DNA of 41,482 bases from Persephonella sp. GTDB lineage: Bacteria; Aquificota; Aquificia; Aquificales; Hydrogenothermaceae. The stretch lies in NCBI GenBank assembly GCA_030949555.1, contig JAUZSJ010000059.1, forward strand, positions 1-41,482, written 5' to 3'. The notes under the pieces were generated by a model. That model made no database searches, had not been told where the DNA came from, and saw only the letters and a list, made by a program, of their open reading frames with translations. The first letter of the stretch is position 1; each line of letters starts with the position of its first letter. Positions 8,846-16,368 of this stretch are shown one piece after another. The translations under genes and the position numbers were made by a program.

Positions 8846-9671
8846 CTTCCTTCTCCTCCTTCTTTGGTTTGTATCTAAAACTAAATTCAAGAGCATCATC
8901 GTTGCATACTTCTATACATCTTCCACAGTTTATACATTCCCCTGATGAAACGATGACACTCTCTTTACCTATCATCCACAAAACCTGTTTTTCAGGACAG
9001 ACATTTTTACAGCTCATACACAGTGTGCATCTGTCTGCATCATGCTTTACTCTTATGGCAGATGGCTTTGTTATAAGAGAGTAAAATCCACCTAAAGGAC
9101 ATACGTGTCCACACCAGCCGTTTTTCGTAACAAACAGGTCAAACAGAAACACTCCACCAACAGCAACCCAGCCAAATCCCATACCGAAGATAAGTCCCCT
9201 GTGTAGCATTGATATTGGACTGATAAACTCAAATGCAGGTGCAGCAATAATGAAGGAAACTACAAGACTGAGACCTAAAACCCAGTATCTCGTTTTTCTT
9301 GATATTCTGAGCTGCCATTCCTCCCTGTGAAGGCCTGTTTTAACCCTTATCCAGTTTGCTAAATCTGTCACCATGTTAACTGGGCATACCCAGCTGCAGA
9401 AAGCTCTCCCTCCAATGAAGGAGTAAAACAGTAGAACTATTAAGGCTCCAATGAGCACATCTGTTGCAAGAAGACTGCCGGCTACAAACAGCTGAAGAAC
9501 AGCATAGGGGTCTGCCATTGGAATTATGTCTAATATCTTTGAGGAGCTTAAGTTTCCCTGCAGAATCTTCCAGCCGTACACATTACCAGCTATGTAAAGG
9601 AGGAGTATAGAAATCTGGACAATTCTTCTACCTATTAAATATCTGTGCTTGTAGATAATGTTATTCTTCAT
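8838..9671 (-). CDS. napH: NapH, membrane quinol dehydrogenase subunit
   Basis: A 277-residue inner-membrane protein with about four transmembrane segments (near residues 18-35, 60-85, 130-150 and 163-182). It has two C-x3-C-P motifs at membrane edges, CSWVCPVNM and CGHVCPLGG, that are diagnostic of NapH, and two cytoplasmic [4Fe-4S] motifs, CTLCMSCKNVCP and CINCGRCIEVC. With NapG it passes electrons from (mena)quinol toward NapB and NapA. The start overlaps the napG end and the stop overlaps the napB start. No frameshift is seen. Confidence 0.95.
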   Translation of the reverse strand: MKNNIIYKHRYLIGRRIVQISILLLYIAGNVYGWKILQGNLSSSKILDIIPMADPYAVLQLFVAGSLLATDVLIGALIVLLFYSFIGGRAFCSWVCPVNMVTDLANWIRVKTGLHREEWQLRISRKTRYWVLGLSLVVSFIIAAPAFEFISPISMLHRGLIFGMGFGWVAVGGVFLFDLFVTKNGWCGHVCPLGGFYSLITKPSAIRVKHDADRCTLCMSCKNVCPEKQVLWMIGKESVIVSSGECINCGRCIEVCNDDALEFSFRYKPKKEEKEDA

Positions 9672-10548
9672 CTAACAAATCCTCTACATTCAGGTATTCT
9701 TCTGGGGATTTCTCACTTTTTGGAGTTATCGTTTTCTGAATGCCCCTGGAGCCTTTTAACCGCTGTTCATCACTCTTTTCCCAGCCTTTTACATAATGCT
9801 TTCCAACTCTTCCTAAAGCTATGTCCCTTGGCAGTACAAATATGGCTGGTTTTTCTGTTACGCATGCAAGTTCACACAGCCCACATCCTGTGCACACGTC
9901 TGGATATACCACAGGAAGGAGGAATGCATGCCTGCCTGTTCTTGGGTTTCTTCTCAGCTCAAGTTTTATAGCCTCATCTATCAGTGGACATGCTCTGTAA
10001 CAGGCATCACACTGGAGACCCCAGTATGCTATACAGTTCTCTGCATCAACAACTGCCACCCCCATACGGGCTTTGTTAATGTCAAGAACCTTCCTGCCGT
10101 TTTTAACAGAAGAGACAAGTTCAGGGTCTAATGCCCCCGACGGACATGGTGGAACACAGGGGATATCTTCACACATGTAACAGGGTATCTCTCTGGGAAC
10201 AAAGTATGGTGTTCCGACAGGAACTTCTTTTGGGTATATGTATTTGCCTTTCTCTTTTGGTCTGTGATCTCCCGGCGCTGCCAGTCTCAGCGTTGCTGTC
10301 TGTTTCGTTTCATCAGGATTGTTTTCCCTGTTTTTACAGGCTTCAACACACAGTCCACACTTTATACACTTTCTGATAAACTTCTCTTCGGGAACAGCTC
10401 CCGGTGGTCTGAGAACTATCTCGTCATGTTTTGCTTCAGCAACATATCCACCCCATATAGAACCTCCAAGGGCTGTAAGTCCCAGCCCTTGAAGGAGATG
10501 GATAAAAAACTTTCTTCTTTCTTTGTTCACATTTTTGTTCTCAGCCAA
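9661..10548 (-). CDS. napG: NapG, ferredoxin subunit of the NapGH quinol dehydrogenase
   Basis: A 295-residue protein with a Tat-type leader (NKERRKFFIHLLQGLGL) and four [4Fe-4S] motifs: CIKCGLCVEAC, CYMCEDIPCVPPCP, CIAYWGLQCDACYRACP and CTGCGLCELAC. This is the pattern of NapG, a periplasmic polyferredoxin docked on NapH that forwards electrons to NapB. It lies 10 bases after napA and overlaps napH. The C-terminus (LNVEDLLDEE) is acidic. The gene order napA-G-H-B-F-L-D is that of epsilonproteobacteria and Aquificota, not of enterobacteria. Confidence 0.95.
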   Translation of the reverse strand: MAENKNVNKERRKFFIHLLQGLGLTALGGSIWGGYVAEAKHDEIVLRPPGAVPEEKFIRKCIKCGLCVEACKNRENNPDETKQTATLRLAAPGDHRPKEKGKYIYPKEVPVGTPYFVPREIPCYMCEDIPCVPPCPSGALDPELVSSVKNGRKVLDINKARMGVAVVDAENCIAYWGLQCDACYRACPLIDEAIKLELRRNPRTGRHAFLLPVVYPDVCTGCGLCELACVTEKPAIFVLPRDIALGRVGKHYVKGWEKSDEQRLKGSRGIQKTITPKSEKSPEEYLNVEDLLDEE

Positions 10549-10558
10549 TTTTGTTCAC

Positions 10559-13451
10559 CTAAGCTTTGTATATCTTCACTGCACATTTTTTGAAATCTGT
10601 CTGTTTTGATATAGGGCATGTTGCATCAAGGGTAACTTTATTGATATACACTCTTTCGTCAAACCATGGAACGAACACCAGTCCTCTTGGAGGTCTGTTT
10701 CTTCCCCTTGTTTTTACTCTGGCTTTAACCTTTCCACGTCTGGATTCTACCCATACAAGGTCATTATCTTTTACCCCTATTTTTTCAGCATCTTTTGGAT
10801 GCATGTAACACAGTGCTTCAGGAACAGCTCTGTAGAGTTCTGGAACTCTCATTGTCATCGTTCCTGAATGCCAGTGCTCAAGAACTCTACCTGTTGCAAG
10901 CCAGAATGGATACTCGTTGTCTGGTGGTTCTGGTGGATCCATGTATGGTCTGAAGAATATTTTGGTTTTATTTGTAAGGTCAACTTTCTGTTTGTCTGTT
11001 ACACCAAACAGATTTCCTCTTGGCAGTTTTTTCAGTGCTGGTCCGTAGAATGCAAACTTACCATCCCTTGGAGCTCTTCCTGCTTCAATCTCTTTCCTTG
11101 CATATGGGTCGTAGTCTGCATTAAATCTCCATGGAGTTTCTTTTCCGTCAACAACAGGCCATCTAAGACCTCTTACCCTGTGGTATGTGTCAAAGTCTGC
11201 AAGGTCGTGTCCGTGTCCCATTCCAAACAGTCTGTATTCTTCCCACAATGCTTTTTCTATGAAGAAACCGTAACCTTTCCATGGTTTTCCATCTACACCA
11301 ATAACATTTCTTCTATCTCCTATTGCACAAGTGTTTAGATGTATTTCTCCTGTATTTGGATTTTTTGCTACTGGTTGAGGGTATGATAGGTCTACGTCAG
11401 GAATAGAACGTCTAAATGCCTTTTCTGAGAAAAGAACATCATACAAAGTATCTTCTGGACTGTATCCCATCTCTCTTGCCTTGTCTAAGACATTTGGAAG
11501 AACAGTTCCATCAGACAGTTTCCACTCTTTCCATACTTCTTTTAATTTAAAAGGAATTTGCAAGCTCAACAATGTGGAATATATCTGGCATTGTTGATTC
11601 TCCTAATGGGGTAACTTGTTGCCTCCAGTGCGTGTGCTCATTCTTTCCGCGTTTTTCCGTAGGCACCCCCACTTTTCGTAAATCATTGATGCTGGGAGTA
11701 TCAGGTCTGCAACTTTTGCAGATATTCCGGGATAAGAGTCAGAAACAACAATGAAGTTATCCATTTTTCTTGCTGCTTTTATCCAGTGGTTAGCGTTTGC
11801 TGTATCATGCCATGGGTTACATACCTGAACCCATGCAAACTTGATTTTTCCATCCTCAAGGTCTCTCATTATCTTAACGATGTGGGAACCAACCTTTGGA
11901 TTGATTGTTCCGTGTGGAATATTCCATATCTTTTCAGAAATCTTTCTGTGTTTTGGATTGAATACAACCATATCTGCAGGCAGTCTGTGGGCAAATGTTC
12001 CAACCTCCCTTGCGGTTCCACAGGCAGAAGGCTGTCCTGTAATTGAGAATGCTCCATTGCCTGGCTGTGCCTGTTTACCTAACAGGTGGTGGAGCATGTA
12101 AGCCTGCTCGTTAACCCATGTTCCTCTTGTGTGCTGGTTGAATCCCATTGTCCAGAATGTAACAGCTTTTCTGTTTTTGTCTATATAGAGCTCTGCAAGT
12201 TTTTTTAATTTTTCTTTGAACTGATCTAACGATTCATCTGGATCTCCCTTAGAAATTCTCGCTACATAATCAAGGGTGTAAGGAGCTACAGCTTTCTTAA
12301 AGTCTTCAAAAGAAATTATCCAGTGTTTTCCTGCCTTTTTAGAGTTTTTCATTCTTATTATGTCACCTTCTTTATATCCATATACACTTAAAGCAGGAGC
12401 TTCTAATGCAGATACCCTTTTAGCTACTTGTTTTTTAACTGTCTGTCTTTCTTTGTCTGTAAAGCTTGGGTGGTCTGGATTTCTCATTCCGTATCCAATG
12501 TCTATATGTCCTGTTGTAAATACACAGTACTTATTCACAAAGTCCCAGTCTATAGCTTCAGGATGGTTGTAAACAATTTCCCTTGCAATGTAGTTCATAA
12601 TAGCAAGATCTGTATTGGGTCTGAAAACAATGTCTATGTCTGCTAAATCCATTGTTCTGTGTCTGAATGTTGAAAGAACAACAAACGCTTTCACTCTGTC
12701 TGGGTCAGAAAGTTTTCTGTCTGTAACTCTTGCCCACAGTATAGGATGCATTTCTGCCATGTTTGAGCCCCAGACAAATATGGTGTCTGTAAGCTCAATA
12801 TCGTCGTAACATCCTGGAGGTTCGTCAATTCCGTAGGTCTGTATAAACGCAGCAACAGCTGACGCCATACAGTGTCTAGCATTTGGGTCTATATTGTTTG
12901 ATCTAAATCCAGCCTTCATAAGTTTTGCAGCTGCATAAACCCTTCCATCACTGTGTACTGACCAGAACCAAAAATTGCTAGCTACCTTCTGGTCCCAGTT
13001 CGTTGTAAGCCTTCTTGAACTGCTCTACCATTACTTCATAAGCTTTCTGCCAGCTAACAGGTCTGAACTTACCATTTTTGTCAAACTCACCTTTTTCATT
13101 CATTCTCAGCAATGGCTTTGTCAGTCTGTCAGCACCATACATAATTTTTGCTGTGAAGTAACCTTTGATACAGTTAAGACCTTTGTTAACAGGAGCTTTA
13201 GGGTCTCCTTTCACTGCAACGATACGGTCATCCTTAACAGCAATCATGATACCGCATCCTGTTCCACAGAAGCGGCAAACTGCCTTATCCCACCTCCAGC
13301 CTGCCTCAGCACTGGATGCAGCAGCGAGAGCCTCTTCTGGAACTTCCATTCCGACAGCAGCAGCTGCAGCAACAGCAGCACTTGTCTTCAGGAAGTCCCT
13401 ACGGGACATCTCAAATCCCGTCTTCTCAGCTTTCTCTTCCTTTACCTCCAT
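10559..13451 (-). CDS. napA: NapA, periplasmic nitrate reductase catalytic subunit (frameshifted)
   Basis: Three collinear pieces form one protein of about 964 residues. The start at 13451 follows AGGAGAGGAGTATAGAAA. The Tat signal is [19 protein letters not shown], with 14 extra residues before it. The [4Fe-4S] site is CRFCGTGCG plus a later Cys in GLNCIKGY. The molybdenum-ligand Cys is in [15 protein letters not shown], and the C-terminal molybdopterin fold has [17 protein letters not shown]. Breaks lie near 12935 (where [13 protein letters not shown] and [10 protein letters not shown] sit in two frames) and near 11590. The enzyme reduces nitrate to nitrite in the periplasm with a Mo-bisMGD centre, receiving electrons from NapB. 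The length matches the epsilonproteobacterial-type NapA (about 930 or more) rather than the shorter enterobacterial one. Confidence 0.95.
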
Positions 13452-13471
13452 TTTCTATACTCCTCTCCTGT

Positions 13472-13628
13472 AAGGCACATCTCAAACCTTGCACCACGAG
13501 GCTGAACGGCTACTATTCCGCCATTTTCAGGGGATAGACAGACCCAGCTGGCGGTAATTTTGTCTATCCCGGGAAATATAAAAAGAAGATTTGTTGACTG
13601 ACTCTCAAGACTCTTATTTGGTGCCTTT
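13472..13628 (-). ncRNA. Structured 5' leader of napA mRNA (possible riboswitch or thermosensor)
   Basis: Between the FNR-type box and the napA ATG about 200 bases hold no credible gene but pair well. An outer helix can form between AAGGCAC (complement of 13622-13628) and GTGCCTT (complement of 13472-13478), the latter ending only a few bases before the Shine-Dalgarno. The 5' arm can instead pair with GGTGC about 15 bases earlier (complement of 13490-13495), giving two mutually exclusive states. Inside lies the 10-bp helix and pseudoknot listed separately. Moco-sensing RNAs are known ahead of molybdoenzyme genes, but I cannot match this to their consensus. Ligand, if any, is unknown. Confidence 0.4.
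13518..13570 (-). repeat. 10-bp inverted repeat with H-type pseudoknot in the napA leader
   Basis: GGGATAGACA (13531-13540) and TGTCTATCCC (13561-13570) are perfect complements around a 20-base loop. Within the loop TGGCGG (13549-13554) is complementary to CCGCCA (13518-13523) outside the hairpin, so the transcript can form a pseudoknot of a 10-bp and a 6-bp helix. As DNA the inverted repeat could also be a protein-binding site. Confidence 0.6.
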
Positions 13629-13706
13629 GTTTTCTCTTTTATCATCTTTCTATTTCTCTTATGATTTTTCTCATATTAAAGCTATGCCTTTTAAAGTTAG
13701 TAGTCA

Positions 13707-13720
13707 TTGACTCAGGTCAA
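13707..13720 (-). promoter_or_regulatory. FNR/DNR-type box upstream of napA
   Basis: TTGAC-TCAG-GTCAA is a perfect inverted repeat matching the FNR/DNR family site (TTGAT-N4-ATCAA, with T/C variation at the fifth base). An AT-rich TTTAAT on the minus strand at 13675-13680 could be the -10, which would put the box near -42 to -44, a class II activation position. It is the only such site ahead of the nap-nir unit. Confidence 0.72.
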
Positions 13721-13737
13721 TAGGGGTATAGATATTT

Positions 13738-14043
13738 TTAATATTCCATTCCGAGGGCTTTTTTAACTTTCTCACTTGCCATCTCAATACTCCATGGTGG
13801 CTCCCATACCAGTTCAATATCCACATTTTCCACACCTTCTATATTTCTGACGGCACTTTCTACCCAGCTGAGTATCGTTCCAGAGAGGGGACAGGAAGGG
13901 GATGAAAGAGTCATTTTCACTTTTACCTTTCCGTCATTTACTTCCACATCATACACTAGCCCTAAATCAACAATGTTAAATCCAATTTCTGGATCTAAAA
14001 TATTCTTTAATGCCCTGTAAATATCTTCCTTTGAAACAGCCAT
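13738..14043 (-). CDS. DUF59 (MIP18/SufT-like) iron-sulfur assembly protein
   Basis: About 101 residues. The sequence EDIYRALKNILDPEIGFNIVDLGLVYDVEV is the hallmark of the DUF59 family (core DPE-x3-N-x-VDLGLVY), followed by MTLSSPSCPLSGTI with the reactive Cys and LVWEPPWS. Family members (SufT, PaaD, CIA2) help load or deliver Fe-S clusters. I chose the ATG at 14043, five bases after GGGGAG; a GTG two codons earlier would abut the Shine-Dalgarno. It starts beside the stop of the membrane-protein gene (14046) and is the last gene of the operon with DUF2249. The link to Fe-S repair under NO stress is inference from this context. Confidence 0.85.
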   Translation of the reverse strand: MAVSKEDIYRALKNILDPEIGFNIVDLGLVYDVEVNDGKVKVKMTLSSPSCPLSGTILSWVESAVRNIEGVENVDIELVWEPPWSIEMASEKVKKALGMEY

Positions 14044-14045
14044 AT

Positions 14046-15305
14046 TCACTCCCCCAGTTTAAACTTCAAAACATACAGGTTTATGTATATAAAAACAAAT
14101 GAACCTGCTGTCATAAGCACTACGGCACTGTAAAATACTGGTTTTACAGGTATAAAAATACAGACAGTCAGGAGGAAAACTCCGAAAGACGATACAAATA
14201 TCTGGTATAGAGGCAGTTTTTCAGGAAGCATTTCATTAAGCATGGGAACTTTTTCTTACCAACTAAATTGGAAAACCTGTGAAACCATGTGAGAAAAGGC
14301 AAAATCTTATACATACTGCCGTATATAAGCGTGTTAATAAATCCAAATATAAGCAAGAATGCTGAAGCCAAGATAATCTTCTCAGATAAAGGAGTCAGGA
14401 TTACGGAAAGCATGAAAAGTAAGGCAAAAAAATGGGAAGTAAACATAACATCTGTCCCTGTATCTCTGATTCTGCGAGCTCTTTTTTTGTAAATCTCATA
14501 CACCTGCAGGAGATAAAGTCCCACAGCAGATGCTATCATCAGAAATATAGAGTAATAAACGAGGGTATTCCCAAAAAATAAAATGATAAAACCACCTCCA
14601 AAAACAGAGATTAACATCACGAAAAAAGAAAGATTTATGTATACATATCCTTAAATTTATGGGAAAGGCTGAACATAGGAAGGAGAACCATAGAAACACC
14701 CATTATCACCATAAACACAAACCCAAACAGTGTGAAAATCAGATGGGCATACACTACATTTTCTATATTCTGTACAGGAAGACCAAAAACGAAAGTAAAC
14801 ACCATAAAAAGACCTATAGATGAGCCAACAAACAGAGATATATTTGCCCATATAAGAAATCGTGCTGTAATACTGTTCTTCTCCAAATCTCTTATACTCA
14901 TAAAGAAGTTAAACAGGAATATCAGAAAAGAAAAAAATGTCAGGGTAGCACCCATCAGCATAATTTTTACATTTCCGGTCAGGAAAGAAGATACAAAAGA
15001 CAGAACACCAGCCAGATAGATGTAAAACTGCAGGTAAGCAATACGGAAAGAAAAAACGGGAACTTCAAGAGCTACAGGTATTAGCTGATACAATGCCCCA
15101 AATATTGTCATCATCACGCTGCCAAGCAGAAAAGTGTGGGCTAAAAAAGCATAGGAAAAAGAGAAAAAGGAGGCTCAAAGCCTCTAAAAAAAATAAAAAT
15201 AGAAATCATAGAGATAAGATTGAAAAGGAAAGCCCCCAGAAAGTAATGGAGGACAAGTTTAAACGGAGGTGCAAACTGGGTTGCTAAACTTCCAGCGATT
15301 TTCAT
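14046..15305 (-). CDS. Multipass membrane protein, NnrS / heme-copper-oxidase-I-like (frameshifted)
   Basis: The ATG at 15305 (MKIAGSLATQFAPPFKLV) overlaps the DUF2249 stop as ATGA. Three breaks (about 15140, 14630, 14235) must be repaired to give about 420 residues with roughly ten to twelve hydrophobic segments. Two repeated motifs stand out: AHTFLLGSVMMTIFGALYQL-IPV near the start and AHLIFTLFGFVFMVIMGVS with LLPMF near the middle, each with a His that could face a heme or metal. Such paired motifs occur in NnrS-type and heme-copper-oxidase-subunit-I-like membrane proteins tied to NO metabolism. I cannot decide between these families. Grouping with DUF2249 and a Crp/Fnr gene favours an NO- or nitrite-related role. 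Confidence 0.6.
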
Positions 15306-15595
15306 CTATTACCCTTTAGCCAGAATTCTATTCTGTATTTACCATCTAACTCTTCCACTTTGTAATCAAATCTATCTGAGATTTTGTCAAAAAGACCCAT
15401 CGGCTTTTTGTGATTAATCATCACTGCTCTTTTCTGTGGAGAATCTATAAGTTTAAGGACAGAAAGGGCATTAACCATAGGTTCAGGAGGACCAAGTTCC
15501 GATGTGTCAAATTCATAATAGGTGATACCATCTTTCTCATACAGGTATACAGGAACTGTAGCCCCTTCAACATGTATCTCTTGTTTAACAGTCAT
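15302..15595 (-). CDS. DUF2249 domain protein
   Basis: About 97 residues. The stretch SELGPPEPMVNALSVLKLID, then VMINHKKPMGLFDKISDR and YKVEELDGKYRIEFWLK, is the DUF2249 pattern, a small TusA-like alpha-beta fold often found near denitrification, NO-response or hemerythrin-like genes. The start at 15595 follows AAAAAAGGAGGAAAGAGT; the longer open frame to 15649 would overlap the FNR-type box and lacks a ribosome site. It is the first gene of a three-gene minus-strand operon, directly downstream of the box at 15649-15662. A redox or sulfur-carrier function is not established. Confidence 0.82.
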   Translation of the reverse strand: MTVKQEIHVEGATVPVYLYEKDGITYYEFDTSELGPPEPMVNALSVLKLIDSPQKRAVMINHKKPMGLFDKISDRFDYKVEELDGKYRIEFWLKGNR

Positions 15596-15648
15596 ACTCT
15601 TTCCTCCTTTTTTGAGATTAATTTTCAATTTGAAACCAAAATCTGTCA

Positions 15649-15662
15649 TTGATTAGGGTCAA
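15649..15662. promoter_or_regulatory. FNR/DNR-type box in the divergent regulator/DUF2249 spacer
   Basis: TTGAT-TAGG-GTCAA fits the FNR/DNR family site with one half T and one half C. It lies 54 bases before the DUF2249 ATG (minus strand) and 74 before the regulator ATG (plus strand), so it may act on both. Taking the TATAAT at 15702 as the plus-strand -10, its centre is near -58, close to a class I position. Confidence 0.72.
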
Positions 15663-15701
15663 TCATATTGACTTATTAAAGATAATGGATTAACAATGTG
15701 C

Positions 15702-15707
15702 TATAAT
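15702..15707 (+). promoter_or_regulatory. -10 element of the Crp/Fnr-family gene
   Basis: A perfect TATAAT lies 29 bases before the start codon, predicting a transcript start near 15714. No good -35 sits 16-18 bases upstream; TTGACT at 15668-15673 is 28 bases away. A missing -35 fits an activator-dependent promoter using the adjacent FNR-type box, which would mean autoregulation. Confidence 0.55.
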
Positions 15708-15735
15708 TCCTAATAAGTTAAAAGAGGGTGGCATT

Positions 15736-16368
15736 ATGGTTGATGCAAGGGATATCTACCTTTTCAGGCATCTCAATAAAGAACAGCTAAAAAAACTGAG
15801 GGATATATCGTTTATAAAAGATTACAGGAGAGGAGAGCTTCTGTTTTACGAAGATGAAGAGCCAAAACATCTCTACATTCTCCTTGAGGGAACAATAAGA
15901 GTCTACAAAACTGATTTAAAAGGTAACGAAATAACACTTCATTACTTTCATCCTGTTAACATGATTGCAGAGGTGGCAAATTTTGAGAATATGCCCTATC
16001 CTGCAACTGCTGAGTTTGAGACTGATGGGAAGGTTCTTGCTATAGATTATGAAAGGTTCAGAAATGAGTTCCTCAAAGACCCGGAGATAGCGTTTAATGT
16101 TTTAAAATCCTTTGCATATAAAATAAGAATACTGAATGACATAATCGTTCAAAATCTAATGATGGATGCTGTATCTCGCGTTGCAAAATTTATATACGAG
16201 CATGAAGACCTTTTTAGAGAGCTCAAACACAACAAAATCGCATCTCTTTTGAATATAACACCAGAAACATTCTCAAGAATTCTAAAAAAGTTCAAAGAAC
16301 AGGGAATTCTGGAAAAAAAAGGCAAAGAAATAGTTGTCCACAGAGAGAAACTGAAAAAATATGTCTAA
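15736..16368 (+). CDS. Crp/Fnr-family regulator, cysteine-free (DNR/NnrR-like)
   Basis: A 210-residue protein with an N-terminal cyclic-nucleotide-type beta-roll (YRRGELLFYEDEEPKHLYIL, then GTIRVYKTDLKGNEITLHYF), a long dimer helix (about 110-142) and a C-terminal winged helix-turn-helix. The recognition helix TPETFSRILKKF has Glu177, Ser180 and Arg181 in the E-x-x-S-R arrangement that FNR-like proteins use to read TTGAT/TTGAC half-sites, exactly what is found at 13707 and 15649. The protein has no cysteine, so it cannot hold the [4Fe-4S] cluster of FNR; that fits the NO- or nitrite-responsive DNR/NnrR branch. The Shine-Dalgarno GAGG is 8 bases upstream of the ATG. Its stop overlaps the convergent ccsBA stop by 3-4 bases. 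Confidence 0.85.
   Translation: MVDARDIYLFRHLNKEQLKKLRDISFIKDYRRGELLFYEDEEPKHLYILLEGTIRVYKTDLKGNEITLHYFHPVNMIAEVANFENMPYPATAEFETDGKVLAIDYERFRNEFLKDPEIAFNVLKSFAYKIRILNDIIVQNLMMDAVSRVAKFIYEHEDLFRELKHNKIASLLNITPETFSRILKKFKEQGILEKKGKEIVVHREKLKKYV

Noticed and set aside
13594-13608. TTGAC-N6-TCAA, a possible second FNR-type box in the napA leader
   Set aside because: The spacing is wrong and the right half is incomplete; it also lies inside the presumed transcript.
13472-13628. Calling the napA leader a Moco riboswitch outright
   Set aside because: The helices do not visibly match the known Moco RNA core; only the gene context fits, so the ligand is left open.
13442-13645. A 67-codon open frame over the napA leader on the minus strand
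   Set aside because: It overlaps the napA start, has no ribosome site, and its bases are better explained by the paired RNA structure.
15668-15673. TTGACT as the -35 of the Crp/Fnr-family gene
   Set aside because: It is 28 bases from the TATAAT, far outside the usual 16-18 spacer.
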